From positions 1 to 24,004 of IMG/VR virus record IMGVR_UViG_3300037585_000599: 24,004 nt of DNA, one strand, 5' to 3'. The translations under genes and the position numbers were made by a program. Each line of letters starts with the position of its first letter. Position 1 is the first letter of the stretch. The notes under the pieces are model-generated. The model made no database searches. It saw only the letters and a program-made list of their open reading frames with translations, and had not been told where the DNA came from. Below are positions 16,186 to 23,172 of this stretch, piece by piece. Origin of the DNA: a virus.

Positions 16186-17393
16186 TCCTCATACCTCGAC
16201 AGTTCTGGGATTATATTGCATGGTATCATTCCATGCCACCCTGTTATCTTATTTTTAGTTATATTTAATCCTCGTAGATTTTTATCCATGTCCACCTTGT
16301 CTCTATACCCTACGCCTATAATAATATCTGCTTCTGCAGCTTTTCCTGTTTTGCTATTCTCCATCATATCAAAGGTTATGTCAAGTTTACCTTGAGCATC
16401 AGCAGATGCTTGAGAGATCGCAATCACACAGCAATTGTTTCTTTTGGCAATCTCCCTAGCACCTGTATATATAGCCCTAAGTTTTTCATCAGTACGAGCA
16501 AAGTTTCCTGCAACTCCAACTTTATCTAGCTGGTCAATTACGATTATATCAGGCTTTTCTTGCGCTACTAACTTATCTACTTTAACTAAATCCCAATCAA
16601 CAGTATCTAATATCTTTACATTTTCTTTGATCTCAGCCCATTTCCTATTGGCTAGGGCAGTATCGTTTTTTATTTCTTCAAATGTCATACCAGTATGCGC
16701 ATTGATTAGTCTCATTTGTGTCCTGATGGCAGGTTCTTCATTTATCAGAGCACAAACTTTTGCACCTTGTGATGCAAAACCATTTATTCCTGCAATAAGG
16801 TTTACCCAAAATGCAGTCTTACCACTTTCGGGGCGAGCAAATAATATAACTAAATTGCCTTCACCAATACCATGTACACGATCTTGCAATGGCTTTAGGT
16901 TAAATTTAAACTTAGTATTGTCTTTCAATTGTTCCACTAACTCACCCACATCAGAAGTAATATATTCATAGTTGTCACCTTCATCATCAATAGATGACTC
17001 TAAACACTTTTTAATCTCACTAAAATCTGCCTCTTTTCCATTATAAATCTCCGTAGCTAATACAGCAATTTTATTTGCTTGTCTTCGTTTATACAACGAC
17101 TCTAATATATTGTTAGCTATTTTTTCATTAGGTAAAGAGGCAGATTCTATATCCTCAATCAAAGATTGAAAATTTTGTTTTGCTACCCTAGTTAAAGCAG
17201 GATTATCAACATCAGTATACAAAGTTGATATCTCATTTAATGTTAGGTCATTATCTGAGTCTATATGCGCTTTAGCTATTGTGTTATACAAATCGCCTGT
17301 GCCATTTGTAAATAATTCTTTAGATAACTTTGCTTTGTTTTTTGTGTAAAACTCTTTGCTAAGTAATAATTTTATAAGTTCTTTTTCTATCAT
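16182..17393 (-). CDS. DnaB-type replicative helicase
   Basis: This 403-aa protein has a helical N-terminal domain (residues 1-140, beginning IEKELIKLLLSKEF) like the DnaB N-terminus, and a RecA-type ATPase domain. The latter shows Walker A ARPESGKTA (186-194), a catalytic-glutamate segment INEEP (217-221), Walker B DIIVID (282-287) and a sensor-like VIAISQAS (323-330). Near the end NITKNKITG (377-385) resembles the DnaB C-terminal basic loop. It would unwind the fork for the adjacent polymerase. It contains no primase domain; the primase is a separate gene at 19532-20320. It starts in a TAATG overlap with the Zn-ribbon gene. Confidence 0.9.
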   Translation of the reverse strand: MIEKELIKLLLSKEFYTKNKAKLSKELFTNGTGDLYNTIAKAHIDSDNDLTLNEISTLYTDVDNPALTRVAKQNFQSLIEDIESASLPNEKIANNILESLYKRRQANKIAVLATEIYNGKEADFSEIKKCLESSIDDEGDNYEYITSDVGELVEQLKDNTKFKFNLKPLQDRVHGIGEGNLVILFARPESGKTAFWVNLIAGINGFASQGAKVCALINEEPAIRTQMRLINAHTGMTFEEIKNDTALANRKWAEIKENVKILDTVDWDLVKVDKLVAQEKPDIIVIDQLDKVGVAGNFARTDEKLRAIYTGAREIAKRNNCCVIAISQASADAQGKLDITFDMMENSKTGKAAEADIIIGVGYRDKVDMDKNLRGLNITKNKITGWHGMIPCNIIPELSRYEE

Positions 17394-17605
17394 TATCTTA
17401 ATATACCATAATCATTTCCATATGTCCAATCGTCTGTACGCTTACATGGTGAGCATATTCTATTTACTTTGCTTTCGCTTTCAAATACTTTACTACACAT
17501 CATACAAATTCTTGTTGTCGTTGCTTTTTCTTCTATGCCCATTGCTTCTCTTTCTTCTTTTTCTTGTTCGTCTATAATCCAACTTCTAAATTCTTGATGA
17601 GTCAT
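17393..17605 (-). CDS. 70-aa zinc-ribbon protein
   Basis: The first 30 residues are acidic and helical (FRSWIIDEQEKEEREAMGIE). They are followed by a four-cysteine zinc ribbon: CMMC (C34, C37) and CSPC (C51, C54), spaced by 13 residues. The basic CKR and aromatic tail (DDWTYGNDYG) suggest a nucleic-acid or protein contact. It sits between the cytosine methyltransferase and the helicase, and its stop overlaps the helicase start (TAATG). An AAAGG ribosome site lies upstream. A small regulator or helicase accessory factor is possible; function is not determined. Confidence 0.75.
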   Translation of the reverse strand: MTHQEFRSWIIDEQEKEEREAMGIEEKATTTRICMMCSKVFESESKVNRICSPCKRTDDWTYGNDYGILR

Positions 17606-17626
17606 TCTATTTACCTTTCCCTTTAT

Positions 17627-18580
17627 TTATATATTCATACCTTTAAGTATATGCGAAATAACATCTATTGTCCAACCATTTCCTAGCATCTTATATCTTT
17701 GTGTATTCGATACACCCTCTGTATACCCAACAGGTACAGTTTGCAATCTTTCGCATTCTGTGACTGTTAGCTTTCTCCATCTATCTTTATTTATATCATA
17801 TTCTGTACTTATGTCAACTTTCGGTTCACGATTACCTCCACCCATACTATTTAATGTAGGTGCCTTACCATCAGGGCTGTATATTCTTTTTAGAATATCA
17901 TGTCCATTTATATCTGATGCCATACCGACCAGGGTACACCCATTATTGCCTGCACCTTTGTACATTGTAGCAGTCATACATAAACCTTTTTGATCTGTTC
18001 TTCTAAAGTGCCTAGCATTTCTAGGATTAACAGGAACTGCAGCTTCGTCTGTTTCTTTATCTAAAATATCTTTTAAGAGTATTCCTTTGTCTCCGATATC
18101 TTTATTGAAAGGTATATTAGTCCAATATAATCTTTTTCTACTTTGTGCAGATAATAAACTTGAATTTATCTCTATTGGTTTTACTCCCATATATTTAGTA
18201 ATAATATCTTGAGCATCTTGTTTCATTTTTACATTTTCTAACAAGAACCATCTTGGCTTTGTTTCTTCTTTTACTCTGATAAATTCAAAAAATAATTTAC
18301 TTCTTGGATCATCAAACTTTAATTGCTTGCCTGCAAAACTAAAACCTTGACATGGTGAGCCACCTATCAGCAAGTCTATATCCAGGTTTGTTGCATCTAA
18401 CTTAGTGGCATCACCTACATGAACTATATCAGGAAAGTTTTTCTTTGCTATCTTCATAGCATATTTATCTATTTCAGATGCATAGTACTTTCCTACTTCT
18501 ACTCCTAAATTTTTTAAAGCTATCTGACCGCAAGACATGCCATCAAATAGCGATAAAACATTAACTTTACTTTTTATCAT
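17627..18580 (-). CDS. DNA (cytosine-5)-methyltransferase
   Basis: The 317-aa enzyme shows C5-methyltransferase motifs in order: motif I FDGMSCGQ (12-19), motif IV GGSPCQGFSFAG (P76, C77, Q78; C77 is the catalytic cysteine), motif VI ENV (115-117), motif VIII QSRKRLYW (146-153) and motif IX-X RYKMLGNGW near residue 295. The target-recognition region between VIII and IX is short. No cognate restriction endonuclease lies nearby, so it is an orphan enzyme, probably protecting phage DNA from host restriction. The ribosome site is AGAAAGG before ATG. Its start is overlapped by the small gene at 18567-18716. Confidence 0.93.
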   Translation of the reverse strand: MIKSKVNVLSLFDGMSCGQIALKNLGVEVGKYYASEIDKYAMKIAKKNFPDIVHVGDATKLDATNLDIDLLIGGSPCQGFSFAGKQLKFDDPRSKLFFEFIRVKEETKPRWFLLENVKMKQDAQDIITKYMGVKPIEINSSLLSAQSRKRLYWTNIPFNKDIGDKGILLKDILDKETDEAAVPVNPRNARHFRRTDQKGLCMTATMYKGAGNNGCTLVGMASDINGHDILKRIYSPDGKAPTLNSMGGGNREPKVDISTEYDINKDRWRKLTVTECERLQTVPVGYTEGVSNTQRYKMLGNGWTIDVISHILKGMNI

Positions 18581-18716
18581 TCTTTACCTTTCTAAATTTT
18601 TTACTTGCCTTTTCCATAATTTTATCTCTTAGTTCGTCTTTTTGTTTTTTATTAAGACCCTCTATTTCTATTATCAAGTGGTCTTCTGCCCACTTCTTGT
18701 CTTTACTTTTTATCAA
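18567..18716 (-). CDS. Putative 49-aa Lys/Glu-rich protein with TTG start
   Basis: This frame is open from 18728 to the TAA at 18567. The only plausible start is TTG 18716, preceded by GAAAGGG about five bases upstream. The protein is highly charged and helical (IKSKDKKWAEDHLIIEIEGL, then NKKQKDELRDKI and a basic tail). It overlaps the end of the 55-aa gene by 14 bases and the beginning of the methyltransferase gene by 14 bases, the same overlap size seen elsewhere here. It fills what would otherwise be a gap. The rare start codon makes this call tentative. Confidence 0.42.
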   Translation of the reverse strand: MIKSKDKKWAEDHLIIEIEGLNKKQKDELRDKIMEKASKKFRKVKNDKK

Positions 18717-18870
18717 TTGTACCCTTTCTCACATGATTGACTATTGAAGTCTGTGCTAACAATAGTGCATCACGGATGTTTTTCTTTGTTTTCGGCTTAT
18801 CTTTTAAATAAGCATAAATATAATTAACCATAACATTTGTAGACTCGTCTGTCAAGAAAGATCTAAGCAT
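18703..18870 (-). CDS. 55-aa hypothetical protein
   Basis: This small helical protein was reconstructed by hand: MLRSFLTDESTNVMVNYIYA, then YLKDKPKTKKNIRDALLLAQ and a basic end (VNHVRKGTIDKK). The latter part (NIRDALLLAQTSIVNHVRKG) could pass for a helix-turn-helix-like segment, but the evidence is weak. It overlaps the preceding gene by eight bases and the next small gene by 14. The interlocking overlaps and absence of a competing frame support it. Confidence 0.6.
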   Translation of the reverse strand: MLRSFLTDESTNVMVNYIYAYLKDKPKTKKNIRDALLLAQTSIVNHVRKGTIDKK

Positions 18871-19363
18871 TTTTCAACCAATCGTGTTTCCACCAATAAG
18901 GTGATCCTGTACCTTTAGACCATTTAGCAAAGTATGCTTTGTCCCCTATATAATATTTTCTGTACGCAACAACATAATTCTTTGTTTTGTATTCGTCTGG
19001 CATACATTGAGGAGGATTTGTCATATCTCCTTGAGGAATGTTGTCACTAAAATCCCAATATTTTATAAATTCTATAACTCTGTTTGATTTGTGTTTTTTG
19101 TTGAAACGAACTTCGTATTGTTTATTTATAGATGAGGCATTTTTTAGTGCCCATTTAAAATTGTTTTTGTTATCTCCTACCCAAATAGTCATAGGGTGTT
19201 TAGGATAGGCAGGCTTATATAACTCACCTATTGTGCCACCCAAATGTCTTTGGATGGCAGTTGATAGCATCTGTGAAGATTCTAATAGCATTTTAGGAAC
19301 ATGCTTATCACACAAATACTTTGCAGCAAGTTCTGGACTTTTATCTAGAAAGAATATATTCAT
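18863..19363 (-). CDS. Conserved phage protein with DKHV/LESSQ motif, 166 aa
   Basis: The protein opens MNIFFLDKSPELAAKYLCDK, followed by HVPKMLLESSQMLSTA. I recognise this as a widespread phage family with conserved C/D-KH-V-K-M-x-L-E-S motif and later aromatic, Trp-rich segments (MTIWVGDNKNNFKWAL; WWKHDW at the end). I know of no established function. D19, K20, H21, K24 and E28 in one predicted helix could form an active site. Several Trp and His residues in the C-terminus (GSPYWWKHDWLKNA) recur in the family as I remember it. ATG 19363 is chosen over GTG 19372 because it forms a TAATG with the upstream stop and has a GGGTGG ribosome site; the GTG has none. Confidence 0.78.
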   Translation of the reverse strand: MNIFFLDKSPELAAKYLCDKHVPKMLLESSQMLSTAIQRHLGGTIGELYKPAYPKHPMTIWVGDNKNNFKWALKNASSINKQYEVRFNKKHKSNRVIEFIKYWDFSDNIPQGDMTNPPQCMPDEYKTKNYVVAYRKYYIGDKAYFAKWSKGTGSPYWWKHDWLKNA

Positions 19364-19539
19364 TAGTACCACCCTGTATCTATAGCGTTATCATTAAACT
19401 TGTTTTCTAATGACTGAATTACATTTTCTTTCATTTGTATTTCTTTAGGTAGTGAATCGTTCTCTATCTTTAAGTATTTAATCGCCCAGGCTAATGCTGT
19501 GGATTCTTCTTCTGTTAGTTTTAAGTACAGTCTATGCAT
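19363..19539 (-). CDS. 58-aa helical hypothetical protein
   Basis: This reading frame was reconstructed by hand: MHRLYLKLTEEESTALAWAI, then an amphipathic helical stretch with EIQMKENVIQSLENKF and a C-terminal TGWY. No family is recognised. Its ATG lies eight bases inside the end of the primase gene, and its TAA is interlocked with the next ATG (TAATG). An AGGAG ribosome site is visible upstream, inside the primase gene. Composition and packing support a real gene. Confidence 0.68.
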   Translation of the reverse strand: MHRLYLKLTEEESTALAWAIKYLKIENDSLPKEIQMKENVIQSLENKFNDNAIDTGWY

Positions 19540-20320
19540 TTAGTATCTCCTTTATTTGTTTTTCGTTGTAGTATTTTAAATCGTCTTCTAATATCTTGAC
19601 TTCTGTATTAACATAATACCTTAATTTTCCGCTTATGTCAAATGATTTAGTTGTTGCGTCCCGGTCCAATGCAACAATAACTTTCTTAAACTTTTTTTTA
19701 AGTATCGGTATGTAAGTATCTGGTAAACTTGTACCCATCAAAGCTACGCCTGTATATACACTTGATACAGCACAGGCACTTGCACAATCTTCTACCAGGA
19801 TTGCAGTATCACTATCTCCACAAATAAATGGATAAGTCTTACCACCATACATATACCATTTAGGATATACTTTTGAAGTTAATGCCCTACCAACTGCACC
19901 TAAAATCTTTTCTTTGTTTTTTATTAAGAATACAATTCTGTGTTGCTTTACATCATACATGAAACTTGCCTTTGCTTTTTGTTTGGCTTGTATACAATTA
20001 TTTTTTTTAAGATAATCATAACATTTTTGCTCTGATAAAACAGAAATAAAACTTGTTGGTAATACAAAAGGCTTTTCTTTTTCTTGCTTTGCTTTGTTTT
20101 CTGTCACTACGGTTTCTGCCACCTGTTGCATTGACATCTCCACTTCATGTTTTCCATGAGCAGAACATGATGCACTAAAGCAATACCATTTTAATTCTGA
20201 CTGCTCTCGCTTGACTACAAATGTGTTGGAATGATGACAGAATGGACAATCAAATCTCATGTCTAAATCACCTTGTGGTATTAATGTTTTTACTATTGTT
20301 AGCTGTTGATTATAATTCAT
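19532..20320 (-). CDS. DNA primase (zinc finger plus TOPRIM)
   Basis: With ATG 20320 as start, this 262-aa protein has an N-terminal CHC2-like zinc finger FDCPFC...WYCFSASC (C25, C28, C47, C52). A linker follows, then a TOPRIM catalytic domain with VED (E177) and ALDRD (D219, D221). It would lay RNA primers for the family A polymerase. In T7 these domains are fused to the helicase in gp4; here the helicase is a separate gene at 16182-17393. An upstream in-frame ATG at 20341 was rejected because it lies within the promoter, upstream of the -10 box. ATG 20320 lies only nine bases past that box and lacks a ribosome site, so the transcript may be nearly leaderless. Confidence 0.88.
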   Translation of the reverse strand: MNYNQQLTIVKTLIPQGDLDMRFDCPFCHHSNTFVVKREQSELKWYCFSASCSAHGKHEVEMSMQQVAETVVTENKAKQEKEKPFVLPTSFISVLSEQKCYDYLKKNNCIQAKQKAKASFMYDVKQHRIVFLIKNKEKILGAVGRALTSKVYPKWYMYGGKTYPFICGDSDTAILVEDCASACAVSSVYTGVALMGTSLPDTYIPILKKKFKKVIVALDRDATTKSFDISGKLRYYVNTEVKILEDDLKYYNEKQIKEILNA

Positions 20321-20329
20321 TGTTTTAGG

Positions 20330-20357
20330 AGTATAGCACATATTTGTACTTTGTCAA
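20330..20357 (-). promoter_or_regulatory. sigma70-like promoter for the replication operon
   Basis: On the minus strand, a consensus TTGACA (20357-20352) precedes TATACT (20335-20330) with a 16-base spacer. It lies immediately downstream of the terminator at 20366-20402 and upstream of the primase, so it would restart transcription for the primase-helicase-polymerase block. The -10 box is nine bases before ATG 20320. Confidence 0.78.
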
Positions 20358-20365
20358 ATAGACAT

Positions 20366-20402
20366 AAAAAAACCCAAGAGCCGAAAGGACAAGGCTCTTG
20401 GG
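20366..20402 (-). terminator. Strong rho-independent terminator
   Basis: On the minus strand a perfect 10-bp stem (CCCAAGAGCC at 20402-20393 pairing with GGCTCTTGGG at 20382-20373), with a 10-base loop, is followed directly by seven T (20372-20366). It closes the 315/136/90-aa operon. A second small hairpin (TTCCC-AAA-GGGAA, 20408-20420) lies just upstream of it. Read on the plus strand the stem is preceded by A7 but lacks a T tract, so it should work only for minus-strand transcription. Confidence 0.92.
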
Positions 20403-20428
20403 TGTATTTCCCAAAGGGAACTTTTAAA

Positions 20429-20701
20429 TTATTTTCGCCAAAATGGTCTAGACTTAGGATAGGCAGCAAAAGTATCTGCCATATCTCTATGCATATAACT
20501 TTGTTGTCTGCGATATCCAGGTTTACTTTTACCTCGGAATTGGTAAGTATATAAAGACCTGCCTTTGGCAGCTACAAAGACTTCTTGAAATAGTTTAAGA
20601 TATTTAATCGGCACACCCTTTGCTACTGAGCGTTCATACTCAGTAGAAGGGTGGCGATCTCGTAGGATCTCAGCAAGTCTAACTTTGCGTTCCCAAATCA
20701 T
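20429..20701 (-). CDS. 90-aa basic hypothetical protein
   Basis: This Arg/Lys/Tyr-rich protein (IWERKVRLAEILRDRHPS; RGKSKPGYRRQQSYMHRDM; ending KSRPFWRK) is strongly basic and suited to nucleic-acid binding, but no fold is recognised. It is the last gene before the strong terminator at 20366-20402 and follows the 136-aa gene with an ATGA overlap. The G+C content is a little higher than in neighbouring genes. The function is unknown. Confidence 0.7.
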   Translation of the reverse strand: MIWERKVRLAEILRDRHPSTEYERSVAKGVPIKYLKLFQEVFVAAKGRSLYTYQFRGKSKPGYRRQQSYMHRDMADTFAAYPKSRPFWRK

Positions 20702-21108
20702 ATAATGGCATTTCGAACAGTCTGTTTACTGTAGGTATTACTATAAGGTCTATTAGGATCAAATGAATGAGTCAAACCATTAGGAAGGAATGGAGGAATG
20801 CACTCAGAGGCAACAACCCAAAAGTGTTTCGACTTTTTGATTGCCACATAGACTTGAGGATCTTGCCCTTCTCTCAATCTTTGCATCTCATAACTGACAA
20901 GTTTAAACCAATTTGTTACAGATAAGTGTACGCCATGATATGTATACACATCTTTAATAATTGATAATTGCCACAACTGACCTGAGTCGCCTGACTGATG
21001 CCAGGCTGACTCTATCTGATCAAAGGTGAACTCTAATGTGTTGATCTTAATATCACTAGCGTGTTGATATTCAAACCCACCACCAGCATTTCTACTAGTT
21101 ATGTGCAT
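20698..21108 (-). CDS. 136-aa hypothetical protein
   Basis: No family is recognised. The sequence is mixed alpha/beta with several Trp, His and Tyr residues (FDQIESAWHQSGDSGQLWQL; TNWFKLVSYEMQRLREG) and a Pro/Asn-rich end (DPNRPYSNTYSKQTV). ATG 21108 is chosen because AGGAG lies six bases upstream, whereas the longer in-frame start at 21132 has no ribosome site. It begins 14 bases inside the end of the 315-aa gene and ends in ATGA with the 90-aa gene. The three probably work together. Confidence 0.72.
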   Translation of the reverse strand: MHITSRNAGGGFEYQHASDIKINTLEFTFDQIESAWHQSGDSGQLWQLSIIKDVYTYHGVHLSVTNWFKLVSYEMQRLREGQDPQVYVAIKKSKHFWVVASECIPPFLPNGLTHSFDPNRPYSNTYSKQTVRNAII

Positions 21109-22042
21109 TAGCAACTCCTGTTGCAACAACACCCACCATGTCTTTTGCTTTACGCTTCATTTGGTCTTGCTTAATAAGATCAATAGCGTCTTGAGATACA
21201 ATGCTGATAGCAGTTTGACCTTTACGACCAATCTGTGTAGACATTTCTGTTGCTTCTGACCAAGTTTCTAATATAGTTTCAAAGTGTCTTGAACCCATAA
21301 TCAAACCTTTGTAGGCAGAAACTAAAGACTCTCTTGACTTTTGCATCTGATCAAAAGCTATCTGAAGTCTATCAAAGCATTCGGCATTGTGCATCAAAGT
21401 ATCTATCTGATTAGTAGTCACTAATCTTGCTCTCGAATGACAACTATACTTACTGTAAGCAACATCAAACTCCATACCATCAAAAGAAACATTGTCGTAA
21501 AAAAGACTTGTGCCTTGCTTCATTATATTCTCTTTGATAGTAGAGTGATCTCCATAAGACATTCTCTTGCCTTCTGTATTCTTGCCATTATTGTTTTGAT
21601 AACTAAGGTAGTTAGATACATCTATACCTGAACTTACCATCTCATCATGGAACATCATGATACGAGAGTCTGCACCTTTTGGTAAACCTACATGATTGTT
21701 GTCATGCCTACCACCATAGTATGGGTGATGTCCTGTTTCGTCACAACCTTTTGGTGGCATACTGACATAGACTTCTCGTTCAGCATTTGCATCTTCTTTA
21801 AACCAAAAGCATGACTCTCTCTCTTTAAGACTGTACCTGTCTAAGACCTCGATATCTTTCGTTGGATAAAGATCCCCCACAATCTGTGAAACAAATTTTT
21901 TGATAGGTTCAAAAGAATCGAAGTATTTTTGTCTTGCTTCTAGGTATACTGACTTTTCAGCAGTATCTGTTTTAGCTATTTTAGCTTTTGCAAAGTTTAG
22001 TAGTATTGCTCTACTATCTTTGTTTAGTAGTGTTTTTGCCAT
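21095..22042 (-). CDS. 315-aa phage protein, unknown function
   Basis: The N-terminus is Lys/Ala-rich and helical (TLLNKDSRAILLNFAKAKIA). A His/Cys-rich segment in the middle (KGCDETGHHPYYGGRHDNNH, about residues 98-117) may bind metal. The C-terminus is helical and basic (QMKRKAKDMVG). The architecture faintly recalls the phage 'Nmad5' proteins (putative nucleotide-modification-associated domain), but this is a weak resemblance and should not be taken as a call. It heads an operon with a clean promoter (22068-22096), an AAGGAG ribosome site six bases before ATG and a terminator after its two partner genes. Confidence 0.75.
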   Translation of the reverse strand: MAKTLLNKDSRAILLNFAKAKIAKTDTAEKSVYLEARQKYFDSFEPIKKFVSQIVGDLYPTKDIEVLDRYSLKERESCFWFKEDANAEREVYVSMPPKGCDETGHHPYYGGRHDNNHVGLPKGADSRIMMFHDEMVSSGIDVSNYLSYQNNNGKNTEGKRMSYGDHSTIKENIMKQGTSLFYDNVSFDGMEFDVAYSKYSCHSRARLVTTNQIDTLMHNAECFDRLQIAFDQMQKSRESLVSAYKGLIMGSRHFETILETWSEATEMSTQIGRKGQTAISIVSQDAIDLIKQDQMKRKAKDMVGVVATGVANAHN

Positions 22043-22067
22043 AGTTGGCTCCTTTCATTGTTAGTTA

Positions 22068-22096
22068 ATAGTACCACAAACAAATCGTTAAGTCAA
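22068..22096 (-). promoter_or_regulatory. sigma70-like promoter, TACTATTAA class
   Basis: On the minus strand TTGACT (22096-22091) is followed after 17 bases by TACTAT (22073-22068), continuing TAAC. It precedes the 315-aa gene by 25 bases. It shares the -10 TACTATTAA with the promoters at 23173 and 23904. Confidence 0.78.
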
Positions 22097-22100
22097 ATGT

Positions 22101-22733
22101 CTAGTGTTGTTTGTAGCTTACGTTCTTGACTTTAGTATTCCAACAAGCACGACAATCTTTGCATTCGTTGTCTTGTTTGTATGCAATACATTTCTTCCCA
22201 TACCATTTTTTGCCTTTGCTATGTACTGTTGAGGTATTGGGAAAACTTGGTAATGGTTCTCCATTGACCATTGGTGATGATGCCCTGACTACAAGATTAC
22301 TAGGAAAAGTCTTGTATATTTTAAGATAATCAGAAACTATCTTGACTTCTCTAGTAGGTAGCCAATGCTTTACTTTTGGTGTGTTTTGACATACTTGAAC
22401 TATTCTTTCTAGTTCTGATAAACTGTCAATATCCCCACTATCTTTCCATCTAAAATATTTGGTTTGCTTTGTTTTGCTTTTGATTATTAGTGTCATAGCA
22501 TCAACAAACTTAGGGTGTTTCATTGCTTCAAATCGTTTATAGAATGCAGGTTTTACATTGCTAAACATATAGCAACCTTTCATTGCATAGCAATCAGCAC
22601 ATACTGATCCCTTAACTTTTCTTAACTTTGATCCTGTCTTACATAGTTCAGCAGGAGTGCCATAGGCAAATCCTGGCATCTTACTAGGTTTACCTAGACT
22701 TCCAATTATTTCATATGCTTGTTTTATATTCAT
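22101..22733 (-). CDS. GP88-like Cys-rich phage protein
   Basis: This 210-aa protein starts MNIKQAYEIIGSLGKPSKMP and carries SKMPGFAYGTPAELC, GSKLRKVKGSVCADCYAMKG (about residues 34-53) and a C-terminal Cys cluster (KKCIAYKQDNECKDCRACW). This pattern matches the phage family I know as 'gene product 88' (GP88, PF17338), for which I know no established biochemical function. The Cys pairs suggest a metal or Fe-S centre. ATG 22733 is chosen over an upstream TTG at 22802. The ATG is interlocked (ATGA) with the stop of a 21-aa gene that has a good ribosome site, whereas that ribosome site is only two bases from the TTG. Confidence 0.82.
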   Translation of the reverse strand: MNIKQAYEIIGSLGKPSKMPGFAYGTPAELCKTGSKLRKVKGSVCADCYAMKGCYMFSNVKPAFYKRFEAMKHPKFVDAMTLIIKSKTKQTKYFRWKDSGDIDSLSELERIVQVCQNTPKVKHWLPTREVKIVSDYLKIYKTFPSNLVVRASSPMVNGEPLPSFPNTSTVHSKGKKWYGKKCIAYKQDNECKDCRACWNTKVKNVSYKQH

Positions 22734-22795
22734 GACTTTGTGCTTATTAAAGTTATAATAATTAGTATAACTATTAGTGCTACGAATGTTTCCAT
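22730..22795 (-). CDS. 21-aa hydrophobic membrane micropeptide
   Basis: METFVALIVILIIITLISTK plus Ser forms a single predicted transmembrane helix. The ATG at 22795 is nine bases after AGGAG, and the TGA overlaps the ATG of the GP88-like gene (ATGA). It is far too short for routine gene finding, but the ribosome site, the hydrophobicity and the coupled stop make it credible. It may simply couple translation to the next gene, or may be a membrane-active host-takeover peptide. Confidence 0.58.
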   Translation of the reverse strand: METFVALIVILIIITLISTKS

Positions 22796-22895
22796 TTGAC
22801 AAATCTCCTATAGATGCTATACTGAGAAACCCCTTTCGAGGAAGCCCTAGTATATAGTGTTAGTATAAATAAATAAATAATCTTATAGGGATAGT

Positions 22896-23147
22896 CTATT
22901 TAGTTGAAATATGACCTTGATAGTCATAGTTAGGTAAAGCATCTGTACCTGCCATATCAATAGTTTTACTATCATTACAGGCAAACCACATTGCTATATT
23001 AATTTCTCCATACTTTTCTACAAACTCTGTAAGAGTTAATAATTTAGCTTGGTCTTTCATTTCTATTGCTTTGGAAACAGCAGTCTTAGTATAATGGTTT
23101 TGGTTTTTTAGTTTGTCTTGTGTGTATTCTCGTAATTGGTCGGTCAT
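22896..23147 (-). CDS. 83-aa hypothetical early protein
   Basis: No family is recognised. The first half is helical and charged (LREYTQDKLKNQNHYTKTAV and then SKAIEMKDQAKLLTLTEFVE). The second half contains WFACNDSKTIDM and ends in YQGHISTK. It has its own promoter (23173-23201) and an AAGGAG ribosome site shortly before ATG, so it is probably expressed early. Between its end and the 21-aa gene lie about 100 A+T-rich bases with no clear promoter or terminator. Confidence 0.7.
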   Translation of the reverse strand: MTDQLREYTQDKLKNQNHYTKTAVSKAIEMKDQAKLLTLTEFVEKYGEINIAMWFACNDSKTIDMAGTDALPNYDYQGHISTK

Positions 23148-23172
23148 ATTTACTCCTTTGTGATTATTATTA

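Noticed and set aside
16435-16971. 178-aa plus-strand open frame opposite the helicase
   Set aside because: The opposite strand encodes clear Walker motifs. The frame has no ribosome site and no recognisable motif.
20321-20341. ATG 20341 as primase start
   Set aside because: It lies between the -35 and -10 boxes of the primase promoter and has no ribosome site.
22734-22802. TTG 22802 as start of the GP88-like gene
   Set aside because: The AGGAG site is only about two bases away from it, while it fits ATG 22795 of the 21-aa frame, which is linked to ATG 22733 by ATGA.
22800-22895. Possible promoter or terminator in the A+T-rich gap before the 21-aa gene
   Set aside because: There are TATACT-like strings and a three-base-pair CCT-TTCG-AGG hairpin, but no -35 at proper spacing and no stable stem.
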